This document shows positions 8,280-16,341 of a stretch of 39,353 bases of DNA, one piece after another. The notes beneath the pieces are model-generated. The model did not search any database, was not told where the DNA came from, and worked only from the letters and a program-made list of their open reading frames with translations. The stretch spans positions 1-39,353 of the forward strand of contig JAJYGR010000205.1 of assembly GCA_021790655.1 (NCBI GenBank), in the 5' to 3' direction. Position 1 is the first letter of the stretch. Each line of letters opens with the position of its first letter. This stretch comes from Acidobacteriota bacterium (GTDB lineage Bacteria; Acidobacteriota; Terriglobia; Terriglobales; Acidobacteriaceae). A program made the position numbers and the translations under genes.

Positions 8280-9263
8280 ATGAGCTTCGAGTTGATCCTT
8301 CCATTCCTTCGCCCCATAGAGCCGCTGTTGCTCGACGATAGCATCAGCGAAATCATGGGCAATCCCGACGCTTCATGGTGGTACGAGCGCGACGGCATCG
8401 TGCGTTGCGAAGCATCCATCTCCTTCGACGCAGATAGGCTTCGCACTGGCCTCGAAGTCATCGCCAATCAACTTGGCAAGAAGCTGGACGAGGACAATCC
8501 CGTCTTGCACGCGCAGCTCCCGGACGGCAGTCGTCTCGCGGCGGTCATTCCTCCCGTTGTGCGCCCCGCTCCGGCGCTGACCATCCGGAAGTTCACCAGC
8601 CGCCATTACAAGGTCGATGACCTGATCGCTCACGGCACGCTGACGCGTCCTCTCGCTGACTTTCTTGAGGCGCAGATCCGCAGCGGAAAGACGCTGCTCA
8701 TCAGCGGCGGAACCGGTTCGGGTAAAACCACGCTCTTGCGAATACTGGCGAACGCCATCCCCGAACAGGAGCGCATCGTTGTCATCGAGGATACTTCCGA
8801 GCTTCACATCCAGAAGCCCAATATCCTGGCCGTGGAATGTCAGACCGATACCTTCAAAGCTGCCATCTCGTTTGATGATCTGCTGAAGTCCGCTCTCCGC
8901 TGGCGACCGGACCGGATCATCCTTGGCGAAGTCCGAGGAATCGAAGCGCGGACGTTGCTCGATTCGTTCAATACCGGGCACTCCGGCTCCCTCGCAACCA
9001 TCCATGCAAACTCGGCGGCAAAGGCGCTCCGCCGCTTCGCCAACCTCGTCCTCCGCAGCCACCAACAAACCACCTATGAGGACATTGAAGCCGAGATTGG
9101 CGAGGCGGTCGATTTCGTCGTCCACATCGAGCGGCAACCTGGTCGTCGCGTCATCCGCGAAGTCCTCCGGCTGGATAACTATGATCGACGCTCTCAGCAG
9201 TTCAAGATGGAGCACGTATTCAGAGCCGATGCTCAAACCTCAACGGAGGTAATGCCATGCTGA
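8280..9263 (+). CDS. virB11: VirB11/TrbB-family T4SS ATPase
   Basis: Walker A 'GGTGSGKTTLLRIL'; 'RWRPDRIILGEVRGIEARTLLDSFNTGHSGSLATIHANS' (Walker B and His box); ATG at 8280. Confidence 0.93.
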   Translation: MSFELILPFLRPIEPLLLDDSISEIMGNPDASWWYERDGIVRCEASISFDADRLRTGLEVIANQLGKKLDEDNPVLHAQLPDGSRLAAVIPPVVRPAPALTIRKFTSRHYKVDDLIAHGTLTRPLADFLEAQIRSGKTLLISGGTGSGKTTLLRILANAIPEQERIVVIEDTSELHIQKPNILAVECQTDTFKAAISFDDLLKSALRWRPDRIILGEVRGIEARTLLDSFNTGHSGSLATIHANSAAKALRRFANLVLRSHQQTTYEDIEAEIGEAVDFVVHIERQPGRRVIREVLRLDNYDRRSQQFKMEHVFRADAQTSTEVMPC

Positions 9264-9616
9264 AACCCATCCCCAAACCAGAGTTTCCGAGCGACGAATC
9301 GGCCTACATTTTCGTCGCCCTTCGAGCTGGTGTAGACGCCGGTAAACTCACCCAAGAACTTGTCTCCCGACACCCCGATGATCTCAGTTCAGTGAAGCGT
9401 CTTGTGGACACCGCTTCGGCCTACCTCTGGCTTGCCGGAGGCGCACCCATTGCCGACGTTCTAACCGTGCTGGAAGTCCGCCATCGGTTCCACCTTTCCA
9501 GCGCCGATTGCCAAGTGTATGCCACCGAGATTCTCTGGGCTGCTCAACACCATATTGAGGCCACCAGACTGAACCGCATTCCAGACCGAAAGGAGCCCGA
9601 TCATGCCTTTGCTTGA
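9257..9616 (+). CDS. hypothetical conjugation-module protein
   Basis: 119 aa; overlaps the end of virB11 and the start of the next ORF (translational coupling arrangement). Confidence 0.65.
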   Translation: MLKPIPKPEFPSDESAYIFVALRAGVDAGKLTQELVSRHPDDLSSVKRLVDTASAYLWLAGGAPIADVLTVLEVRHRFHLSSADCQVYATEILWAAQHHIEATRLNRIPDRKEPDHAFA

Positions 9617-9923
9617 GATCGTCCAAACCACCCATGTCAACACCACCATCCGGCTTGATGAATCGACCGCGATTCAGGTCGATCAGTACGCCGCTTTCCT
9701 GCACGCTTCCGCCGACGAAGTCGTGGACAAAGCTCTGGCCTATGTCTTCGCCAAAGACCGCGACTTCCAGGAGTTCCTGCGGACCCCGGAAGCCGCTCAT
9801 GTTCGGCCAAGTCTTCGCGTTCGCCGGATGCAACAAAACGGCGTTGTTACGGGGCCTGTAAACAGCACCGTGCAGCCAGCCAAACCAATCGAGGCCGTCC
9901 ATGATTTACGCTCGCGCAGCTAA
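9603..9923 (+). CDS. hypothetical small protein, possible ribbon-helix-helix
   Basis: 106 aa; 'TTIRLDESTAIQVDQYAAFLHASADEVVDKALAYVF' is RHH-like (strand, then two helices). Confidence 0.6.
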   Translation: MPLLEIVQTTHVNTTIRLDESTAIQVDQYAAFLHASADEVVDKALAYVFAKDRDFQEFLRTPEAAHVRPSLRVRRMQQNGVVTGPVNSTVQPAKPIEAVHDLRSRS

Positions 9924-9947
9924 TGGTATGGCTGTAGGTATCCCGTT

Positions 9948-10087
9948 CGGTGCTTCGCACCGGGTTTATTTCGACACTCCACCCCTGAAAGGGTTGCGTT
10001 TGGAACCGTTTCGGTTCCATTTGGGATCGTGCAGAAACAACGGAGTTTATCGGCGCGGCGTTTGATTTTTGGTTCCATTCGGAACCA
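9948..10087. promoter_or_regulatory. palindrome-dense intergenic region; candidate oriT and/or relaxosome operator
   Basis: CGGTGC-TTC-GCACCG (9948-9962), TGGAACCG-TTT-CGGTTCCA (10001-10019), TGGTTCC-ATTC-GGAACCA (10070-10087); directly upstream of mobC-like, coupling protein and relaxase genes. Confidence 0.5.
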
Positions 10088-10117
10088 TGCTTGTCGAACC
10101 GATTTTGGAGGAAAACG

Positions 10118-10519
10118 ATGCCAACTGACTTGTTGCAATTCGAGACTCGGCTGCGGCAGAGCAAAGGCCGCGAAGCTCGCACGCAAAGCATTGCGACACG
10201 CTTCACGCCAGCCGAGGAACAGGTGTTATTGAAGACTGCGGAAGCGTGTGGGCAGAACCTGCGCGAGTGGGCGCGGGATGTGTTGCTGCGCGAAGCAAAA
10301 CAGTCAAGCGACTCCGCCAGTACCGGGGCATTGATGACGGAAATTGTCGGCTTGCAACTCTTTTTGACCGATGTTCTTCAGCCCGTGGCGTGTGGCGAGC
10401 AAATGAGTCCACACCAATATGAGGAATTGATGCGGCAGGTGAAGGCCAGCAAGCAGCAGGCTGCCCGCGAGGTCATCGCGCAGCACGTTGCCGACAATAA
10501 GGGGCAGACCCATGACTGA
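10118..10519 (+). CDS. MobC-like / RHH relaxosome accessory protein
   Basis: ATG 10118 with GGAGG RBS; 'SIATRFTPAEEQVLLKTAEACGQNLREWARDVLLREAK' is typical of plasmid mobilization/RHH accessory proteins; upstream of the coupling protein gene. Confidence 0.7.
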   Translation: MPTDLLQFETRLRQSKGREARTQSIATRFTPAEEQVLLKTAEACGQNLREWARDVLLREAKQSSDSASTGALMTEIVGLQLFLTDVLQPVACGEQMSPHQYEELMRQVKASKQQAAREVIAQHVADNKGQTHD

Positions 10520-12503
10520 ATCACACTGGGGAAGAAAAGAGAGCATTGTCTGGCCGCCGCACAATCCCATCTATACCTATGGCGCGGTCTTCCTCGCGTT
10601 GATTGCGACCGGAGTTTTTCTCTACCTGCACTTTACGTTTGCCCTCTCTCCGCTCCAGCAGTATTACCTGCCGGTCTACCTCAAAGCATCTATGGTTCCG
10701 AGCTTTCGCGCTTCAGCCAACTACCAGATGCTGCTGGTCTCAGATGGCAGAGGACATGCCTGGTATGCCACGGACAAGGATGTTGTTTCCGGCTCGACAC
10801 CACAGCCCGGTGGGAAGCGTTTGCCGCTGGCGTTGTCGGCTTCGGCGAAGCAAAATGGCATCGTCTATCTCTCCCGCAGCGTTCCCGCCAACTATCAAAA
10901 TAACTCGCTGCGAAGCTACCTGAAGCAGCAAATTTATGGTGGCGCTGGCGTTGTGGATATCTTCGAGCGGCCGCTGCTTTTCGGACTGCTGGCACTTCTC
11001 GCCCAGCTTCCGCTTTCCATTCTCAAAGACATTCGACGCCGCAAGCAAATGAAGTATGGACGCCGCCTGAAAGGGCCGATCCTTGTTACGCCGAAAGAGT
11101 TCAACAAGGCATTTGAGGGCACCGGCATCGGGATCAAGACGGATGGCTGCAAGGAGATGCTTCGCATTCCAATCCGTGCCGAGGACCAGCACTTCGAGAT
11201 CATCGGGGACACGGGCAGCGGGAAGACCACGATCATCATGCAGATGCTGCGGCAGATTCAGGCGCGTGGTCACTCCGCCATTCTTTATGACCCAGCCTGC
11301 GAGTTCATTGAGCGGTTCTACGATGAAAAGCGCGGCGACATTGTGCTCAACCCGTTGGACCGTCGTTGTCCGTACTGGGGGCCGTCGGAGGAACTGGTAC
11401 GGCGTGCGGAAGCACGCACCGTCGCGGCTTCGCTCTTTCAGCCGACGAGCGACAAAAAGGGCGAGTTCTTCATTGAAAGTCCGCAGAAAATCTTCGCGCA
11501 TTTACTGCTGGAGTTGCCGACCCCGCAACAATTGATCGAGTGGATGTCGCACCCGGAAGAGATCGACCGCCGCGTCAAGGGAACCGAACTTGCATCGTTG
11601 ATCGAGCCGTCCGCTCCGCAGCAGCGCTCTGGCGTGCTCGGCTCTCTGAGCCTGGTCGCCGATAGCTTTCGTCTATTGCCCAGGAAGGCCGAAGCCAAGA
11701 CCGAATGGACGGCGCGAGAATGGTCGGAGAAGCGGCAGGGGTGGATATTCATCACTTCCCAGCCCGCCGAGCGGGAAGCGCTTCGTCCGCTGCATAGTCT
11801 TTGGATCGACATGCTCGTTCTCCGGCTGCTCAGTTCGCCGAAGCCCGAACAGCATCCAGTCTGGTTTGTGCTGGACGAGCTGGCCAGCTTGCAGAAACTG
11901 CCGCAGCTCCATACTGCCATCACGGAAAACCGCAAGTCCCGCAACCCAATTGTTCTCGGCTTTCAGGGCAAAGCCCAGCTTGAGGTGATGTATGGGCATC
12001 TGGCGGAAGTCATGCTTTCGCAGCCTGCCACGAAGATTTTTCTGAAGACTGGGGAGCCGGATGCCGCCGAATGGGTCAGCTGCGCCATTGGCAAAGTAGA
12101 GATCGAACGCATGAAGGAAACGCACTACGACGGCAGCCGCAGCGGGCGCAACTTTGCGCTCGACCGGCAGACGGAGCCGCTCGTCCTTGATTCTGAAATC
12201 AGCGGACTGGAGCCGATGCACGCGTATCTGAAGCATGGGAATTACGTGGCGCAGTTTTCCTTTCCGAAGCTTGAAATTCCGCCAACGAAGGCAAAGTTTA
12301 TCGAACGCCTGGAAGACGACTACATCATCCGGCAACCGCGCAAGGAACAGCCTCCCACTGCAAAGACCGATGACCACCAGGTCACTGCCGTCCGAGTGGC
12401 GCAGGCGATTCCTGCCGAGGAACGGAAACGCCCGCAAGCCGTTGACAGGCCGGAAGCGGAGCCAGAGAAGCAAAAATCCTTCACGTTTGGTCCGAGGATT
12501 TGA
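10512..12503 (+). CDS. TrwB/TraD/VirD4-type coupling protein
   Basis: ATG 10512; 'HFEIIGDTGSGKTTIIMQMLRQIQARGHSAILYDPACEFIERFYDEKRGDIVLNPLDRRCPYW' matches TraD/TrwB DNA-binding ATPases; N-terminal TMs. Confidence 0.92.
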   Translation: MTESHWGRKESIVWPPHNPIYTYGAVFLALIATGVFLYLHFTFALSPLQQYYLPVYLKASMVPSFRASANYQMLLVSDGRGHAWYATDKDVVSGSTPQPGGKRLPLALSASAKQNGIVYLSRSVPANYQNNSLRSYLKQQIYGGAGVVDIFERPLLFGLLALLAQLPLSILKDIRRRKQMKYGRRLKGPILVTPKEFNKAFEGTGIGIKTDGCKEMLRIPIRAEDQHFEIIGDTGSGKTTIIMQMLRQIQARGHSAILYDPACEFIERFYDEKRGDIVLNPLDRRCPYWGPSEELVRRAEARTVAASLFQPTSDKKGEFFIESPQKIFAHLLLELPTPQQLIEWMSHPEEIDRRVKGTELASLIEPSAPQQRSGVLGSLSLVADSFRLLPRKAEAKTEWTAREWSEKRQGWIFITSQPAEREALRPLHSLWIDMLVLRLLSSPKPEQHPVWFVLDELASLQKLPQLHTAITENRKSRNPIVLGFQGKAQLEVMYGHLAEVMLSQPATKIFLKTGEPDAAEWVSCAIGKVEIERMKETHYDGSRSGRNFALDRQTEPLVLDSEISGLEPMHAYLKHGNYVAQFSFPKLEIPPTKAKFIERLEDDYIIRQPRKEQPPTAKTDDHQVTAVRVAQAIPAEERKRPQAVDRPEAEPEKQKSFTFGPRI

Positions 12504-12506
12504 GCC

Positions 12507-15224
12507 ATGTTGACCATCTCGAAACCACTCTCCGCTGGCCAGGCGCAGAACTATCACCAGAAAGAGTTCACTGCTAAAGAGCAGAATTACTGGTCGCAGC
12601 GTGGTGTCATTGCCGGGCAGTGGCAAGGCCAGCTCGCTTCGCAATTCGGACTCACTGGAAATGTTTCCGCAGAGGACTTCGCGCGTTTGAGCCAGGGCAA
12701 GCATCCACAGACCGGCGAACAACTTGTCCGCCAGCGTGCCTCCTATGAATACCAGGATGCCGATGGCAAAACCATCAAGGCAATGGAGCACCGGGCCGGA
12801 TGGGACGCGACTTTCTCCGCGCCGAAATCTGTTTCACTTACCGCGCTGGTTGGCGGGGATGACCGCGTGCGCGCAGCCCATCGGGAAAGCGTCCGCGTGG
12901 CTCTCGAACAACTGGAGCATTACACGCAGGCCCGCATTGGCGGGAACCATCCGCCGGAGACCACAGGCAAGTTTATCGCTGCAAAGTTTGAACATGATAC
13001 AGCCCGGCCCGTGGATGGTTATGTCGCGCCGCAACTCCATACCCATGCCGTTATCTTCAATCTCACAGAACGCGATGGAGGTCAGGCCCGCGCCGTCCAG
13101 CCGCAGAGTTTATTTCAATCGCAGCAGTTTGCCACGGCGGTCTACCAGTCGGAGTTGATGTACCGGCTTCGCCAGCTTGGTTATGAAATCACGCCCGGCA
13201 GAAGCGGCGCACCGGAGATCAAAGGCTACACGCAGGAATACCTCGACGCATCCAGCCCGCGCAGCCAGCAGATTCGGGAGTATCTCGAACGCACGGGCCG
13301 CACTGGCAAAGAGGCCGCCGAAATCGCCGCGCACTTCACACGCGACAGAAAAGAGATGCACTCGCCCGGTGAGGTCATGGCTGCCCATCGCAAGCTGGCC
13401 GCCGATTATGGACATCAGTCGGACGCTGTTGTCCGTGCCGCGAGAGAACGGTTGCATCAACAGACCCAATCCGTTCCACCAGAGCAGCGCGTTCGGGAGG
13501 CACTGACCTTCTCTCGTGACAAGAATTTCGAGCGCGAGGCCGTTATCGACGAACGCGCTTTGGTTCGCGACGCACTCCGTCGCGGCATGGGCGATGTGAC
13601 CTATCCACAGGTGCGCGCGAATCTCAACGCTCGCCTTGCTTCCGGTGAATTTCAGATTGTGGAGAGATCTCAAAGCCTGCCAGGCCGCCAGTTCACCACA
13701 GCAAAAACCATCGAGGCCGAACATGAGATTGTTCGGCGAATGCGCGAGGGACAGAAACAACTCAAGCCCGTGATGACCCGTTCTGAAGCCATCCAAGTGG
13801 CTGATCAGTATCCGCACCTCAACCACGCCCAGAAGAGCGTGGTCGAGGATGTTTTGAGTTCTCCCGACCGCATTCATGGAATTCAGGGAGTCGCCGGAGC
13901 AGGCAAGACGACTACTCTTGCCGTGCTGCGAGGTGCAGCCGAGGCCCAAGGCTATGAAGTCACAGGCCTCGCGCCAACCTCTCGCGCCGCGCGACAACTG
14001 AACGAAGCAGGCATCGAGGGTGGAACTCTGCAAGGTTTTCTTGCCCAATCAACGAAACCGGAGAATCAGGAGCAGAAGCATTTCTATTTTATTGATGAAT
14101 CCAGCCTCGCCAGCACCAACCAGATGCGCGAGTTCCTTGCACGCATTGGCCCGAACGACCGCGTGCTTTTGATTGGGGACATCCGTCAGCATCAGGGTGT
14201 CGAAGCTGGCCGCCCTTTTGAGCAATTGCAGGAGGCCGGAATGCGAACCGCCAAGCTCGATGAAATCATTCGCCAGAAAGACCCGGCACTGAAGTCTACG
14301 GTCGAACTGCTGGCGACGGGCCAGGTCTCCGCTGCGCTCGACGCACTGCAACAGCAGGGCCGTATCAAGGAGATTCCGAATGCAGAAGAACGCATCCGGG
14401 CCATTGCAAAAAGCTACGTTGAATCGCCAGAAAAGACCCTCATTGTTTCACCGGACAACGCATCCCGCCGCGAGTTGAATGTTGCCGTGCGGCAGGAATT
14501 GAAGTCCAACGGAGCCGTTGCCCAGGAAGACCATCCCATTCGCGTTCTCATCCAGCGCCAAGACATGACTGGCGCGGAACGCGCATGGGCCAGCCACTAC
14601 GAAATCAACGATGTGGTTCGCTATGCACGCGGCAGCAAGAATGCCGGAATCGAAGCTGGCTCCTACGGTACGGTCATCGCGATCAACGCATCGGCAAACC
14701 TGCTTACCGTTGAAAGAGCGTCCGTCGAACTCGCCACCTACGATCCGCGCCGACTGACCGGTGTCAGCGTGTACCGCGAAGTCGCACATGAATTTTCTGT
14801 TGGCGACCGCATTCAATTCACCGCGCCGGACAAGTCGCTGGGCGTCGCCAATCGCGACCTTGCCATCATCGAAGCCATCCATCCCGATGGTCGAATCACT
14901 GCACGACTCGACAACAATCGCCAGATCGAATTCAACGCCACTGAGCATCGCCACTTCGATCATGGCTACGCCGTCACCAGCCACAGTGCCCAGGGTCTGA
15001 CCGCCGAGCGTGTTCTCATCCATGCCGACACCAGCGTTCATCCCGACCTGCTCAATTCCCGCTTCGGTTATGTCTCCTTCTCCCGCGCCAGTCACGAAGC
15101 CACTCTCTTTACCAACGATGTTGCCAAACTCACCCCGCAACTCAGCGCCGATGTCAGCAAAACTTCCGCGATTGAAATCAACCAGGCCCCATCCGTCGCC
15201 CAGGGAATTGGAATCGGGCTGTGA
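12507..15224 (+). CDS. MobF-family conjugative relaxase-helicase (TrwC/TraA-like)
   Basis: 905 aa; N-terminal Tyr-rich start, His triad 'PQLHTHAVIFN', helicase Walker A 'GVAGAGKTTTL', C-terminal 'YAVTSHSAQGLTAERVLI'. Confidence 0.95.
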   Translation: MLTISKPLSAGQAQNYHQKEFTAKEQNYWSQRGVIAGQWQGQLASQFGLTGNVSAEDFARLSQGKHPQTGEQLVRQRASYEYQDADGKTIKAMEHRAGWDATFSAPKSVSLTALVGGDDRVRAAHRESVRVALEQLEHYTQARIGGNHPPETTGKFIAAKFEHDTARPVDGYVAPQLHTHAVIFNLTERDGGQARAVQPQSLFQSQQFATAVYQSELMYRLRQLGYEITPGRSGAPEIKGYTQEYLDASSPRSQQIREYLERTGRTGKEAAEIAAHFTRDRKEMHSPGEVMAAHRKLAADYGHQSDAVVRAARERLHQQTQSVPPEQRVREALTFSRDKNFEREAVIDERALVRDALRRGMGDVTYPQVRANLNARLASGEFQIVERSQSLPGRQFTTAKTIEAEHEIVRRMREGQKQLKPVMTRSEAIQVADQYPHLNHAQKSVVEDVLSSPDRIHGIQGVAGAGKTTTLAVLRGAAEAQGYEVTGLAPTSRAARQLNEAGIEGGTLQGFLAQSTKPENQEQKHFYFIDESSLASTNQMREFLARIGPNDRVLLIGDIRQHQGVEAGRPFEQLQEAGMRTAKLDEIIRQKDPALKSTVELLATGQVSAALDALQQQGRIKEIPNAEERIRAIAKSYVESPEKTLIVSPDNASRRELNVAVRQELKSNGAVAQEDHPIRVLIQRQDMTGAERAWASHYEINDVVRYARGSKNAGIEAGSYGTVIAINASANLLTVERASVELATYDPRRLTGVSVYREVAHEFSVGDRIQFTAPDKSLGVANRDLAIIEAIHPDGRITARLDNNRQIEFNATEHRHFDHGYAVTSHSAQGLTAERVLIHADTSVHPDLLNSRFGYVSFSRASHEATLFTNDVAKLTPQLSADVSKTSAIEINQAPSVAQGIGIGL

Positions 15225-15246
15225 CAGATGCAGATGCCTGAGCGAG

Positions 15247-15429
15247 TTGGTCAAAGCGAGCTTCACGGACGGGTCGCAAGTGATAACTCGCTGCGTTATA
15301 GAAGCATCGGTTCTGGTTCCAATGGAAGACTCGCCACAACAGTTCATCGAATGTGCAATCTACCAAGCCAGATGGGTGAGGGCCATGGCTATGGGTCCAG
15401 CATCTGGCGGGCCTGTCCGTTTCTATTGA
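15247..15429 (+). CDS. possible small protein (60 aa), unknown function
   Basis: TTG-start open frame with plausible composition (ITRCVIEASVLVPMEDSPQQFIECAIYQARWVRAMAM) just after the relaxase gene; no family recognised. Confidence 0.25.
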   Translation: MVKASFTDGSQVITRCVIEASVLVPMEDSPQQFIECAIYQARWVRAMAMGPASGGPVRFY

Positions 15430-15504
15430 TATGCGAGCCGCTCATGGCGGTGCGGAATGTGGAAGACTCCCCGTCTCACAGGTTGCGGGTTACTTTGAAA
15501 AATA

Positions 15505-15537
15505 TTAGAACACTCTAAACCTATTATAATATTCTAA
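15505..15537. promoter_or_regulatory. probable vapBC promoter/operator
   Basis: TTAGA-ACAC-TCTAA inverted repeat (15505-15518), TATAAT (15525-15530), further TTCTAA half-site (15532-15537), upstream of the antitoxin start; no well-spaced -35 found. Confidence 0.4.
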
Positions 15538-15552
15538 GCTAGCTCAAGCTGG

Positions 15553-15813
15553 ATGGAGGATGAGATGCAGGAAATTGGAGCTTTCGAGGCGAAGAACACT
15601 CTAGGCGCATTACTCGACCGCGTTCAGGGTGGAGAAGAGATTCTAATAACTAGACACGGCAAGCCCGTGGCACGACTGATCCCTCACTCTGGCGGCATTG
15701 ACCGCGCTCAGGCGCTCGCGGCGGCAAAGCGCATCAGGGCACGGTCATCTCAATTCAAGGTGACGTTCGATTGGAACCTGATGAAGGAAGACCGCGATCA
15801 AGGCCGTCCATGA
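15553..15813 (+). CDS. Phd/YefM (VapB-like) antitoxin
   Basis: 'MQEIGAFEAKNTLGALLDRVQGGEEILITRHGKPVARLIPH' is a canonical prevent-host-death antitoxin; real start may be the internal Met (MQEIGAF). Confidence 0.92.
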   Translation: MEDEMQEIGAFEAKNTLGALLDRVQGGEEILITRHGKPVARLIPHSGGIDRAQALAAAKRIRARSSQFKVTFDWNLMKEDRDQGRP

Positions 15814-16223
15814 GTTTGGTCCTCGACACATCGGTGACGATGGCATGGGTGTATGCGGATGAAATGAGCCGTCCGGTCCGTGAAGTCTTCGACCAGGTGA
15901 CGGAAAGTGGCGCTTGGGTGCCAAGCCTTTGGCGTTTGGAGATTGCGAATGTGTTGGAGATGGGTGTGCGGCGGGGCCGTCATGACGCGGCGTTTCTAGA
16001 AATGACCTTAGCTGACCTTACGCTTCTCTCGATTCAGGTAGACCCCCACACAAATGATCGAGCTTGGGGCGCGACGCTCAGGCTCGCCGAACGGCATCGG
16101 CTCACGGCATACGACGCAGCATATCTGGAGCTGGCTCTGAGGCGTGGCCTGCCATTGGCGACCCTGGATCGTGAACTGCGCGTGGCGGCTAAAGCAGAGA
16201 ATGTAACGTTGCTTGGCGAGTGA
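15810..16223 (+). CDS. vapC: VapC-type PIN-domain toxin
   Basis: 'MSLVLDTSVTMAWVYADE', 'LTAYDAAYLELALRRGLPLATLDRELR' PIN motifs; start overlaps the antitoxin stop (ATGA). Confidence 0.93.
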   Translation: MSLVLDTSVTMAWVYADEMSRPVREVFDQVTESGAWVPSLWRLEIANVLEMGVRRGRHDAAFLEMTLADLTLLSIQVDPHTNDRAWGATLRLAERHRLTAYDAAYLELALRRGLPLATLDRELRVAAKAENVTLLGE

Positions 16224-16341
16224 GGGGCGCCCAGCCTTGTGAGAGGCATTTTTAACAGGCGTTCGATGGTAATGTTAATTTCTGCTGGAATAAAACTCAT
16301 ATGGACCACTGCTTAGTTACGAAAACTTGAGTCGAGGCCAG

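Noticed and set aside
11673-12791. 372 aa minus-strand ORF opposite the coupling protein and relaxase
   Set aside because: Antisense to two clear conjugation genes; Leu/Arg-rich composition typical of a mirror ORF.
13110-14048. 312 aa minus-strand ORF inside the relaxase gene
   Set aside because: Antisense to conserved relaxase-helicase motifs; no domain seen.
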